Of a stretch of 35,469 nt of DNA, positions 1 through 7,749 are shown in pieces (position 1 is the first letter of the stretch; every line of letters starts with the position of its first letter). The position numbers and the translations under genes were made by a program. Location of the stretch: positions 1 through 35,469 of the forward strand of contig NZ_LIQR01000299.1 in assembly GCF_001418575.1 (NCBI RefSeq), in the 5' to 3' direction. A model generated the notes under the pieces. It was not told the DNA's origin. It made no database searches and saw only the letters and a list, made by a program, of their open reading frames with translations. Source of the DNA: Peterkaempfera griseoplana (GTDB lineage Bacteria > Actinomycetota > Actinomycetes > Streptomycetales > Streptomycetaceae).

Positions 1-94
1 CCGCGGCGGCCAGCAGCAGACCGGCAAGCGGGAGCGAGACGCACAGCGCCCGGAGGTGGCGGTGGCCTCCGTGCCGCCGCACGCGTGCCGTCAT
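1..94 (-). CDS. 5' end of a secreted protein gene, cut by the window edge
   Basis: Reading the minus strand from an ATG at 92-94 gives an open frame to the window edge (31 codons). The visible product begins MTARVRRHGG and continues into a hydrophobic stretch ending LPLAGLLLAAA. That is the shape of a signal peptide: a basic N-terminus of about 15 residues followed by a Leu/Ala core. A purine-rich AGGGGA lies five bases before the ATG, a good ribosome binding site. The mature protein lies outside the window, so its function cannot be told. I am fairly sure of the start and of export, and know nothing about the family. Confidence 0.55.
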   Translation of the reverse strand, partial: MTARVRRHGGHRHLRALCVSLPLAGLLLAAA

Positions 95-546
95 CGTGGT
101 CCCCTGTCCGCAGGTTGTGCTCACCGCGCCCGGGACCTCACGGCGACGGGCTGGTCCGCCGGAGCCGCCGCGCTACGGCAGTGCTCTCACACCGTACTTT
201 TATCCGACCGTGCAGGGAATGCTCACGGCCGGGGTCGACGATCACCCTGACGCTCCTGACCGGCCGCCGGGCAGTCGTCCGCCGCCATCGGGCGCTCCAC
301 GGGTGGAGGGCCGTCGGGCAGCCGGGCCGTGGACAGGGGCCCCGCGCCGCTGGGTGCGGCATGACGCCCCGGCGCGTCACCCGCGCAACACAGCGAAGGC
401 GCACCGGTTCCCGGTGCGGCCCCTCGCGCTCTGGTCGGCCGGCCCCCGGGGCTGAGACGGCCGCCGAGGCCCGGCGGCTCGCGGCGTGGGGGGGAAGCGG
501 GAGCGACGGCGGACGCCTGGGCGTCGGCAGCCTGCTCCGGTAGGGG
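95..546. other. Non-coding stretch between the left-edge gene and the LysR regulator
   Basis: No frame here has convincing protein character on either strand; the open frames are GC-driven shadows. It must hold the promoter of the left-edge minus-strand gene: a TACGGT hexamer on the minus strand (190-195) is a weak -10 candidate beside an unusually AT-rich run (192-203). A small inverted repeat (CTCCA/TGGAG, 295-308) is visible. I see no clear terminator for the LysR gene that ends at 547. Confidence 0.4.
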
Positions 547-1446
547 TCAGCGGAGTCGGGGGCTGTCGGGGTCCAGGGGCAAAGAAGCGGTCAGGGTTTG
601 GATGAGGGCGTGTGCGGCGGGGAGCCACATGCCGGAGGCAGGTCCGGTGAGGTACAGGTCGCGGTGGACCCTGGGACGCAGCCTGGTGAGGACGGTGCCC
701 GGCGGCATCATCAGCTGAGCGAGTCCAGGGACGACCGCGATGCCGACGCGAGAGCGGACCATGTCCAGCACGGTGGCAAAGCCGCGGACTCGCGGAAGAG
801 GCGTGTATCGCCTGCCTGCGAGGCGGTGCATCTCCTTGAGGTATTTCTCCACACCGCCGTCGGACAGGAGCATGGTGTCGTCGTCGAGGTCGGCCAGTTC
901 CACCTCGGGCTCGTTGGCCAGGGGATGGTCGCACGGCAGGGCAACGCGGAAGTCGTCGTGCAGGAAGGGTACGGCTCCGGCTGGGATCGGGTCGGGGTCG
1001 ACGAGTACGGCCATGTCGACGGTTCCTGCTTCGAGCCAGCCGGCGACCTCGTTGTCCTCTCCCTCGAGGACGACGATGTCGATGTTCGGGTGCTCGGTCC
1101 GCCACAGGGCGACGCAGTCGGGCATGAGACCGCGGCACACGGTCGGAGGCGCACCGAGTCGTACTGTTCCCTGGGCGTGGGTGGTGAATGTGGCGGCCAG
1201 GCTGGTGAGCATGTCGACGGAGTCGATGGCCTGGCGGGCGTGAGGCAGCATGAGGGCGCCCAATGGTGTGGCGCGCGGGGGCGGCGTGTCGCGATGGATG
1301 ACAGGTGCGCCGAGGGTCTTTTCGAGGGTGGCGACGCTGTGGGAGACGGCGGACTGGCTGATGCCGAGTTTGTGGGCGGCTGGGGCGAAGCCCTGCTGGT
1401 CTATGACGGCGACCAGCGCGCGTAGTTGGGCCAACGTCACCGGCAT
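547..1446 (-). CDS. LysR-family transcriptional regulator
   Basis: This 299-residue protein has the normal LysR length and layout. Residues 1-60 form the winged helix-turn-helix, with the typical run LGISQSAVSHSVATLEKTLG. The rest is the effector-binding domain of the periplasmic-binding-protein type. The start ATG (1444-1446) has GAGGA six bases upstream. It is divergent from the membrane-protein gene at 1555, with a 108-base shared regulatory region, so it probably controls that gene and itself. A decayed copy of this gene's first 40-odd codons and of its upstream region lies at 2555-2750. The effector cannot be predicted. The family call is secure. Confidence 0.92.
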   Translation of the reverse strand: MPVTLAQLRALVAVIDQQGFAPAAHKLGISQSAVSHSVATLEKTLGAPVIHRDTPPPRATPLGALMLPHARQAIDSVDMLTSLAATFTTHAQGTVRLGAPPTVCRGLMPDCVALWRTEHPNIDIVVLEGEDNEVAGWLEAGTVDMAVLVDPDPIPAGAVPFLHDDFRVALPCDHPLANEPEVELADLDDDTMLLSDGGVEKYLKEMHRLAGRRYTPLPRVRGFATVLDMVRSRVGIAVVPGLAQLMMPPGTVLTRLRPRVHRDLYLTGPASGMWLPAAHALIQTLTASLPLDPDSPRLR

Positions 1447-1554
1447 GAGCGATCCTCATCAAGACGTGAAGGTTGTGTGTTGGACGTGATCGTCTCCTCT
1501 GCCCACACTCTTGTCCACCGCCGCATTTCACAGGCCCCCGACAGGAGTCAGCCG
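1447..1554. promoter_or_regulatory. Divergent control region with a 20-base-phased direct repeat
   Basis: The spacer between the LysR gene and the membrane-protein gene contains GACGTGA at 1463-1469 and again at 1483-1489, exactly 20 bases apart, about two helical turns. The same pair, with one change, is kept in the decayed duplicate at 2721-2727 and 2741-2747. The spacer appears better conserved between the two copies than the coding part. This suggests a binding site, most simply for the LysR protein itself. AGGAG at 1543-1547 is the ribosome binding site of the plus-strand gene. Confidence 0.5.
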
Positions 1555-2481
1555 ATGAGCGAGCAGTCAGGCGCAGGCCCCTCCGATCTGTCGAGGAATC
1601 TGCCGCCGCCGGCCTTCCCGCCCTCGGCGGCGGGCGCTGTGCCGGCGCCGCCGGCCTACGCTCCCGGTTACCCGTCGCCCCCGGCCCACCCGATGGGCAC
1701 TGCGGCACCGTGGCCGCCCTCGGCGGACCCTGGTCACCGGCCGCCCACCGGGGCCCGGCCTCCAAGGACCGGGCTGTGGGTCGCGCTCGGTGCGGTGGCC
1801 GCGTTGCTGGTGGGCGGTGGGGCGTACGCGCTGGCCGGAGAAACCGTGTCACCGTCCGAGGGCGCGACGGCGGGCGGAAGCGTGGCCGGTGGTGCGGGCT
1901 CCGGCTCGGGGAACGGTCCAGGTTCGGACACCGAGAACGGCAAGCAGGCTGCGAGGCCCGGTGCGCAACAGCTGTGGCGCATCGAGTTGCCGGATTCCTA
2001 CCAGGGCATGACCCGCAATGACGGCATACCGGGGCTGGCGGAGATGGAAGAGATGGCAAAAGCCGAGTACCCGAGCACGGAGGTCGTCGGCACCGTCTAC
2101 GCCGGCGGAGAGTTCGGGGAGAAGTACGCCGTCGTCATCGGCTTTCACAATGCCGCAGCGCTCACCGAGGCCGAGCGCCAGGAAGCACTCGCCAACGCAT
2201 GGAAGGCCGACCCGCGGAATTCGGTGCACACCGTTGTCGGCCCGGTCAAGGACGTCGATCCCGGCCCGCTTGGCGGCGCGATGCAGTGTGCGCAGACGGT
2301 CTCCGAGCAGGACCAGCCTGACGTCCTCGGCCACACCATGTTCGGCTCTGTGCAGTGCGTGGTGGTGGGGGTCAACACGGCGATCCAGTTCAGCGAGAGC
2401 GAGGACCTCTCCGGCAACAGCATCAGCAAGACTGCCGCGGACCTGCGCAATTTCCGGGCGCAGGCCGAGGTGAGGCGCTGA
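1555..2481 (+). CDS. Single-pass membrane protein with Pro-rich cytoplasmic tail, unknown function
   Basis: The ATG at 1555 is chosen because AGGAG lies seven bases upstream; the longer open frame starting at 1426 overlaps the LysR gene and has no such site. The 308-residue product has a Pro/Ala-rich N-terminal tail of about 70 residues, one transmembrane helix at about 72-95 (TGLWVALGAVAALLVGGGAY), a Gly/Ser-rich linker and an extracellular domain of about 170 residues. Two cysteines in that domain (in MQCAQTV and VQCVVVG) could form a disulfide. Many Streptomyces proteins share this layout, often next to regulators or kinases. I do not recognise the outer domain. The divergent LysR gene probably regulates it. 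Confidence 0.85.
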   Translation: MSEQSGAGPSDLSRNLPPPAFPPSAAGAVPAPPAYAPGYPSPPAHPMGTAAPWPPSADPGHRPPTGARPPRTGLWVALGAVAALLVGGGAYALAGETVSPSEGATAGGSVAGGAGSGSGNGPGSDTENGKQAARPGAQQLWRIELPDSYQGMTRNDGIPGLAEMEEMAKAEYPSTEVVGTVYAGGEFGEKYAVVIGFHNAAALTEAERQEALANAWKADPRNSVHTVVGPVKDVDPGPLGGAMQCAQTVSEQDQPDVLGHTMFGSVQCVVVGVNTAIQFSESEDLSGNSISKTAADLRNFRAQAEVRR

Positions 2482-2554
2482 CCTGTACCGTCGACTCGTC
2501 CAGCCCCGGTGGGCACCCTGCCTCGTACGGCACCACGAGTTCGGCGTCGGCCGC

Positions 2555-2704
2555 GGAACACCGGAGCGCCGAGCGTCTTTTCGAGGGTGGCAGCGCCGTG
2601 GGAGACGGCGGGCCGGCTGATGCCGAGTTCGTGGGCGGCCGGGGCGAGCCCCGCTGGTCCATGACGGCAACCGGCACACGTAGTTGGTCCACCGTCACCG
2701 ACAT
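2555..2704 (-). pseudogene. Decayed second copy of the LysR gene 5' end
   Basis: On the minus strand the sequence from 2704 downwards encodes a start like that of the LysR regulator at 547-1446: MSVTVDQLRVPVAVMDQ against MPVTLAQLRALVAVIDQ. The frame then shifts. The next frame continues with LAPAAHELGISRPAVSHGAA and TLEKTLGAPV, the recognition helix of the same family, before similarity stops near 2555. So only the DNA-binding start of the gene is left, carrying at least one frameshift. The upstream bases (2705-2750) also match the intact copy's spacer. It looks like the remains of a tandem duplication whose regulator died while the promoter side survived. Confidence 0.8.
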
Positions 2705-2750
2705 GAGCGATCCTCATCGGGGCGTGAAGATTGCGTGTTGGACGTGATCG
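2705..2750. promoter_or_regulatory. Duplicate of the LysR divergent control region
   Basis: This stretch matches 1447-1495 closely, including the 20-base-phased GGCGTGA/GACGTGA pair (2721-2727 and 2741-2747) and the following GATCGTCTCC. It now lies 200 bases upstream of the secreted-protein gene at 2951 and may drive it under control of the intact LysR protein. That link is an inference. Confidence 0.4.
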
Positions 2751-2831
2751 TCTCCCTTTCTCCACACTGTTGCCCACTGCCCTGTTTCACCGGTTGGGCA
2801 AAGCAACTCGGCACGTGCGTCTTCATGACCG

Positions 2832-2868
2832 GCCTGGGATGCAGCTACAGGAAAGGCCCCTCCCAGGC
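2832..2868 (+). other. Stem-loop in the leader of the secreted-protein gene
   Basis: GCCTGGGA at 2832-2839 pairs perfectly with TCCCAGGC at 2861-2868 around a 21-base loop. It lies about 80 bases before the start codon at 2951. It could be a leader structure or a terminator for transcripts entering from the left. No known riboswitch motif was recognised. Confidence 0.3.
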
Positions 2869-2950
2869 TCACCTGTGAAATGGCAGTGCCTTGCCGGTGT
2901 ACACAAATCGCCGGCGGCCTGCCACCGCCATCACGAAGGAGGTCACGACC

Positions 2951-4384
2951 TTGCGAGGTCGCCGTAGAACCGCAGCGCTGCTCGCTGCCCTCCCGCTCCT
3001 GGGCGCCGGAATTCTCAACTCCCCCGTGGCGCAGGCGGCCACCGTCTCCGTCCACTTGCCGGCGACACCCGTGATCAGCGCGTACGGGCGCGTCCACCTC
3101 GCGGTGAACGCGAACGCCCAAACGGTGCACGTCGTCCTGCCGCCCGCCCTGGACCACAAGCTGACGGGCGAGGAGTGGCTGTGGGGATCGCCGAACGCGG
3201 AGGTGACCGTCCCGGTCACCGCGGACTCGCACGGCACCGTGCCGGACGGCGCCGCCTCGTTCGACGTCCCCGTGCCGGACCACGCGGCCCTGGCCAACGC
3301 CATCAGCACCCGCCGCGAGGTGGACCTGATCATCTACAGCACTTACGACTACGACCACGACACGGGATTCCCGACGAGCGACGGCGTAGGCGCCCTCGTC
3401 CAGGTCGACCTGGCCGGCTCGCCCGGACCCACAAGCCTCACCGCGGACCTGCGATCCATCAGCGTCGACGAGTACTACACCCTCCCGCAGCGTGTAGCAG
3501 TCGGCGCCGGCAGCACCCTTCAGATCCAGGCACCCAGCGGCTTCTTCACGCACGGCCCCGGCGGCACGTGGGAGAGCCCCGCCGCCCCCACGCCGACGTA
3601 CACCAACTGGTGCGACTACGGGTACTGCACCAACGCACCCCAGCCCCTGTCCTGGAGCGCCGCAGCCAACGGAAGCGCCCTCAGCGTGGGGATACCCTCC
3701 GTCCTGCCGTACGACCGCGTGACCGCCCAAGACCGCCTGGAGGTCGTCCAGTCGGAGAACGGCGCAGTGGACGATCCCGTCCACGTCCACCTGACCATCC
3801 CCCTGCAGATCTCCGGCGGCACCTCCACCCTCATACCGACGGTCAAGCCCACCATCGCCGGCACCGTGCAGGTAGGACGCACGCTCACTGCCCGCCCGGG
3901 CACCTGGTACCCGAAGCCGGCACGCTCCGGCCTCTACAGCGCGCGCTACCAGTGGATGCGTGACGGCAAGCCCATCACCTTCGCCACCCGCTCCACCTAC
4001 GCCCTGACCGCGGCCGACATGGGGCACCGCATCTCCGTCCGCGTCACCGCCCACATGGCCGACTTCCACGACGGCATCCACACCGCGACGACGTCCACCA
4101 CGGTCACCGGCCTCACCGCGCCCCGCGCGGTCAAGGCGCCCACCGTCACCGGCACCGCCCTCGTCGGCAAGGTCCTGACCGCCCACCCCGGCACCTGGAC
4201 CCCAAAGCCCACCAGCATCACCTACCAGTGGTACCGCGACGGCAAGCTGATCAAGGGAGCCGCGAAGTCCACCTACCGCACCACCCGCGCCGACCGCGGT
4301 CACCGGATCAGCATCAAGGCCACCGCACACCTGGCCGGCCACTACGACGGCCACGCCACCAGCAAGTCCATCACCGTGCGCTGA
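2951..4384 (+). CDS. Secreted protein with two C-terminal Ig-like repeats
   Basis: The start is TTG at 2951, set by AAGGAGG at 2936-2942 eight bases upstream; the frame could be read from 2891 but has no ribosome binding site there. The 477-residue product begins with a classical signal peptide (RGRRRTAALLAALPLLGAG, cleavage near VAQA-ATV). The first 290 or so mature residues are beta-rich and not recognised. The C-terminus holds two copies of an actinobacterial Ig-like repeat of about 85 residues: V/T-G-x-x-x-V-G-x-x-L-T-A-x-P-G-T-W, then YQW..DGK.I, then T..D.GH.IS..., from about residue 300 to the end. One more copy is in the secreted protein at 18976. The repeats probably act as wall- or surface-exposed spacers. 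A strong terminator follows. Confidence 0.88.
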   Translation: MRGRRRTAALLAALPLLGAGILNSPVAQAATVSVHLPATPVISAYGRVHLAVNANAQTVHVVLPPALDHKLTGEEWLWGSPNAEVTVPVTADSHGTVPDGAASFDVPVPDHAALANAISTRREVDLIIYSTYDYDHDTGFPTSDGVGALVQVDLAGSPGPTSLTADLRSISVDEYYTLPQRVAVGAGSTLQIQAPSGFFTHGPGGTWESPAAPTPTYTNWCDYGYCTNAPQPLSWSAAANGSALSVGIPSVLPYDRVTAQDRLEVVQSENGAVDDPVHVHLTIPLQISGGTSTLIPTVKPTIAGTVQVGRTLTARPGTWYPKPARSGLYSARYQWMRDGKPITFATRSTYALTAADMGHRISVRVTAHMADFHDGIHTATTSTTVTGLTAPRAVKAPTVTGTALVGKVLTAHPGTWTPKPTSITYQWYRDGKLIKGAAKSTYRTTRADRGHRISIKATAHLAGHYDGHATSKSITVR

Positions 4385-4400
4385 CCTCACCTTTTCGAGG

Positions 4401-4428
4401 GCCCGGCACGCCGCGCGGCGTGCCGGGC
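4401..4428. terminator. Perfect 28-base palindromic terminator
   Basis: GCCCGGCACGCCGC at 4401-4414 is followed directly by its exact reverse complement at 4415-4428. It folds as about 12 GC-rich pairs with a four-base loop, 16 bases after the stop codon of the secreted-protein gene. There is no long T tract, as is usual in Streptomyces. It would work from either side. Confidence 0.8.
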
Positions 4429-5004
4429 CTTCTCGTGTCTCTCCAGCCGAGCAGAGCCTCCCGGTCCAGAGGCGCGCGACGAAGCCGCGCTGCAGCGAGA
4501 CACGGAAGCGTCGCCCTGTCGCCGGAAGGCGAGAGAGCCACGCAAGGCGATCCGTTACCGCGTTGCGGCCACGTGGGGGCAACGCGCCCGAATCACCCTC
4601 CCACCCACGGCGGGCCGCACCCTGCGCGCACTCGGCACCGCACCGGCCGGCACCCAGTTCAAGGTCGCATGGAACGGGACCGCGCTGGCCATCCCCCAGA
4701 ACATTGCCGCTCGCCGGCCCTGCTGCGCGACGAACCGGCGCGGTGCCGCGCGCCTGCGGCGTTGCCGTTACGCAGCCGTGCGGCGTCCTCGACGCAGGTG
4801 CCGGCAGACCCGGCGGAGACGCCGATCGCCCATGGGACAACAACGACTAGGACGTACTGGATATAGGAGTCAACCCCACCCCGCGGCACCGCACCCGGAC
4901 AGGAGGGCCCGACGTATCCCCGCTCGGGTCACGCCGGGGGCCGTCGGGACGACCGGTGGTGATTTTTTCGGCGCAGGGCATTGCCGGTTCGGCGTCGCGG
5001 TCCT
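4429..5004. other. Gene-poor stretch with a possible coding relic
   Basis: No intact gene is supported in these 576 bases. Around 4570-4695 one plus-strand frame reads like true protein (…RITLPPTAGRTLRALGTAP… then …FKVAWNGTALAIP), the kind of beta-strand text found at the end of secreted enzymes. It degenerates into Arg-rich shadow sequence on both sides, has no start signal and no partner. It may be a fragment of a lost secreted protein. The rest shows nothing identifiable. Confidence 0.3.
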
Positions 5005-5026
5005 AGTTTAATTTCTTAACTTAACC
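5005..5026. promoter_or_regulatory. AT-rich repeat, candidate ROK repressor operator
   Basis: AGTTTAATTTCTTAACTTAACC stands out sharply as AT-rich in GC-rich DNA, 28 bases before the kinase start codon. It holds GTTTAA facing TTAAC (5006-5020) as an imperfect inverted repeat and an overlapping CTTAACTTAAC direct repeat. ROK-family repressors commonly bind AT-rich operators of this sort. The repressor gene at 16399 closes the same locus, so it is the natural ligand. That pairing is inferred. The element may also overlap the operon promoter. Confidence 0.5.
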
Positions 5027-5053
5027 AGCACTGCCCCGACTTGAGGAGGCGTC

Positions 5054-5971
5054 GTGCTGTCACCGGTCGTCCTGGGGATCGACTTCGGAGGTACCAAGAC
5101 CGCGCTGGCAGTCGCCCGCGCCGACGGGGCCCGGCTGGGGACGGTGACGGTGCAGACGCCGGTCGAGCAGGGCGCCGGGGCCAGCCTGCGACGCGCCGTC
5201 GGCGCGGCGCGGGAACTGCTCGGCGAGGTGGCGGCCGGGCAGGGACCGGCCGCCGTCGGGGTGGCGACGATCGGTGTCCCCGGGGAGGACGGGGCCGAAC
5301 TGGCGCCCAACATCCCCGGCTGGAGCGGGCTCGCCCTCCGGCGCGAGCTGCGGCAGGCCTTTCCCGGGGCCGAGATCCGGCTGGCCAACGATGTGAAGGC
5401 CGCCGCGCAGGCCGAGGCCGAGACGGGGGCGCTGCGCGGCTGCGACCCGGGCATCTACCTCAATCTGGGCACCGGCCTGGCCGTGGCACTGGTGGTCGGC
5501 GGCAGGGTGGTCGCCGGACACCGCGGAGCCTCCGGCGAGATCGGCTACAACCTGCTGCGCGTGGCCGACGTGGGACGCCCGGCGGCCGGCCGGGTACCCC
5601 TGGAGGACGTGGTCAGCGGGCGCGCACTGGGGTCCGCCGCCGCGGACCTGCTACCGCCCGGCCGCGACGCCGAACAGGTCTTCGCCCGCGCCGCACACGA
5701 CCCGCGGGCCGCCCGGGCGCTGGACCGCTTCCTGACCGAGCTCGCCTTCCACCTGGTCAACCTGGCCAATGTGGTCGACCCCGAGCGGATCGCCGTCGGC
5801 GGCGGAATGGTCCGCTCCTGGGACGCCCTGCACGGCCGGCTGCGCCACGCCCTGGACGCCGCCGTGCCGTACCCGCCGCAGCTCGTGCCCGCCGCCTACC
5901 CGTACGACGCACCGCTGCGCGGCGCGCTCGGACTCGGCCTCTCGGCCGTGCAGCACCGCTCCCCACTCTGA
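5054..5971 (+). CDS. ROK-family sugar kinase (cytosolic)
   Basis: The start is GTG at 5054 with GAGGAGG (5043-5049) just upstream. The 305-residue protein has the ROK/glucokinase fold: the ATP-phosphate loop DFGGTKT (residues 10-16), the catalytic Asp in LANDVKAA (about D113), the second phosphate loop NLGTGLA, and GASGEIGY. Proteins like this phosphorylate glucose, N-acetylglucosamine, mannose or glucosamine at C6. The ROK zinc signature (His in GEIGH and the CxCGxxGC cluster) is absent: the His is Tyr and no cysteines follow. The gene opens the sugar-uptake operon, 26 bases before the binding-protein gene, so it most likely phosphorylates the imported amino sugar. The exact sugar is not shown by the sequence. 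Confidence 0.88.
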   Translation: MLSPVVLGIDFGGTKTALAVARADGARLGTVTVQTPVEQGAGASLRRAVGAARELLGEVAAGQGPAAVGVATIGVPGEDGAELAPNIPGWSGLALRRELRQAFPGAEIRLANDVKAAAQAEAETGALRGCDPGIYLNLGTGLAVALVVGGRVVAGHRGASGEIGYNLLRVADVGRPAAGRVPLEDVVSGRALGSAAADLLPPGRDAEQVFARAAHDPRAARALDRFLTELAFHLVNLANVVDPERIAVGGGMVRSWDALHGRLRHALDAAVPYPPQLVPAAYPYDAPLRGALGLGLSAVQHRSPL

Positions 5972-5997
5972 TCCAGGTCATGAAGGGACAGTCAGCA

Positions 5998-7713
5998 ATG
6001 AGGCGCTTCAGACTTCTTGCCGCCGTGCTGGCGCTGGGCATGGCCACGGCCGCCTGCTCGGCGACCCAGCACCGGACCGGTTCCGACTCCTCCTCCGGCA
6101 CCCCGTCCCGCACGTCCGGCGCCGGCACGCCGGCGAACGGCCCGCACAAGAAGGGCGGCACCGTCACCATCGCCAACGAGCAGGGCCAGACCTGGACCTG
6201 CCAGTTCAACCCGTTCAACCCCGCCGCCTACCTGGAGTCCAACGGTTTCGTCTACGAGCCGCTGATCTACGTGGACTCGCTGAACAACCAGGCCGAGACG
6301 CCGATGCTGGCCACCGGCTACCGGTGGAACGCCGACAAGACCCAGATCGTCTTCACCGTCCGCGACGGTGTGAAGTGGAACGACGGGCAGCCGTTCACCG
6401 CCGCCGACGTCGCCTTCACCTTCAACCTGATGAAGCGGGTCCCCGCCACCGACCTCTACGCGCTGTGGAGCGCGGCCGGGCTGAAGAGCGTGACCGCCTC
6501 CGGCAACCAGGTCACCCTGGCCTTCAAGCAGACCGCGGAGACCTACTTCTACGCCTTCGCCGACCAGGTGAGCATCGTTCCGCAGCACATCTTCGGCAGC
6601 GGCGAGGCCGCCGCCCACCCGGACACCTGGGCCGACCCGCACCCGGTGGGGACCGGCCCGTTCAAGGTCGACCCCTGCAGCCCCAACAACATCCAGTACA
6701 CCGCCAACTCCGGCTACTGGCAGGCGGGCAAGCCGTACATCCAGAAGGTCGAGTACCCCGCGTACCTGGACAACGGCCCCGCCAACCTGGACCTGGCGGC
6801 CGGCAAGGCGCAGTGGGGCAGCCAGTTCATCCCGGGGATCAAGAACTTCTACCTCGACAAGTCGCCGGACAACCACACCTGGTCCCCGCCGGTGCTCAAC
6901 GTCTCGCTCTTCCCGAACCTCGACCCCTCCCACAAGGCGACCAGCAATCCGGCGGTACGTCAGGCGATCGCCCACGCGATCGACCGCTCCCGGGTCGCGG
7001 CCATCGGCGAGGGCGGTCAGGAGCCGCCCGGCAACCAGTCCGGCGTGGTGCTGCCGACGTTCCAGAAGTACTACGACGCGGGCGCGGTGAGCGCGGCCGG
7101 CTACGACAAGCCCGATCCCGCCAAGGCCGCCCAGCTGCTGTCCGGCGCCGGGTACTCGCCCGCGCACCCGCTCAAGCTCAGCGTCATCACCATCACCGGC
7201 TACACCGACTGGGACGCCTCGCTCGCGGTGATCAAGCAGCAGCTCAAGCCGATCGGGATCGACCTGACCGTCCAGGACCTGGCCCAGCAGACCTTCGACA
7301 CCCGGCTGTACACCGGCGACTTCGACCTCGCCTACTACGGCGAGCCGACCGGCGGCCCGACCCCCTACTACGAACTGCGGGAGATCCTCGCCTCCGCCAA
7401 CACCGCGCCGCTCGGCAAGCAGGCCAACGGCAACTACGAGCGGTACCGCAACCCGGCCGTCGATGCGCTGTTCCAGCAGTACGCGACCGCCGACGACGCC
7501 GGGCAGGTGGCGATCGTCAAGCAGATCGAAGCCGCGGTGATCAAGGACGTCCCGGTGATCCCGGTGACCGAGTCGGTCGACTGGTTCCAGTACAACACCG
7601 CCGACATCGCCGGCTGGCCGACGCCGGAGGACCCGTACGCCCAGCCCGCCGCCTTCAACTTCCCCGACGCCGGCCAGGTGCTGCTCCACCTGTACTCCAA
7701 GGCCGCCCAGTAG
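5998..7713 (+). CDS. ABC transporter substrate-binding lipoprotein (SBP family 5)
   Basis: The ATG at 5998 has AAGGGA nine bases upstream; an in-frame ATG at 5980 is less likely. The 571-residue product starts with a lipoprotein signal (MRRFRLLAAVLALGMATAAC, modified Cys20). It has the layout of DppA/OppA-type binding proteins, including the family hallmark RDGVKWNDGQPFTAADVAFT near residue 120. It would sit on the outer face of the membrane and deliver ligand to the two permeases encoded next. Although this family is best known for peptides, some members bind chito-, cello- or manno-oligosaccharides. The flanking glycosidases and kinase point to an oligosaccharide here. Confidence 0.92.
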   Translation: MRRFRLLAAVLALGMATAACSATQHRTGSDSSSGTPSRTSGAGTPANGPHKKGGTVTIANEQGQTWTCQFNPFNPAAYLESNGFVYEPLIYVDSLNNQAETPMLATGYRWNADKTQIVFTVRDGVKWNDGQPFTAADVAFTFNLMKRVPATDLYALWSAAGLKSVTASGNQVTLAFKQTAETYFYAFADQVSIVPQHIFGSGEAAAHPDTWADPHPVGTGPFKVDPCSPNNIQYTANSGYWQAGKPYIQKVEYPAYLDNGPANLDLAAGKAQWGSQFIPGIKNFYLDKSPDNHTWSPPVLNVSLFPNLDPSHKATSNPAVRQAIAHAIDRSRVAAIGEGGQEPPGNQSGVVLPTFQKYYDAGAVSAAGYDKPDPAKAAQLLSGAGYSPAHPLKLSVITITGYTDWDASLAVIKQQLKPIGIDLTVQDLAQQTFDTRLYTGDFDLAYYGEPTGGPTPYYELREILASANTAPLGKQANGNYERYRNPAVDALFQQYATADDAGQVAIVKQIEAAVIKDVPVIPVTESVDWFQYNTADIAGWPTPEDPYAQPAAFNFPDAGQVLLHLYSKAAQ

Positions 7714-7749
7714 CGGGCGGCGTCCCCACCGAAAGGAGGTGTGTCCGCG

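Noticed and set aside
2760-2950. Riboswitch such as the cyclic di-AMP type upstream of a secreted protein
   Set aside because: Only one simple stem-loop is present and the conserved core motifs were not recognised.
2714-4843. A 709-residue minus-strand open frame
   Set aside because: Antisense to the secreted protein with Ig-like repeats, which has a signal peptide, ribosome binding site and terminator; the minus frame has none.
5005-5053. DasR-type regulatory site before the amino-sugar operon
   Set aside because: No sequence close to ACTGGTCTAGACCACT was seen; the AT-rich repeat looks more like a ROK operator.
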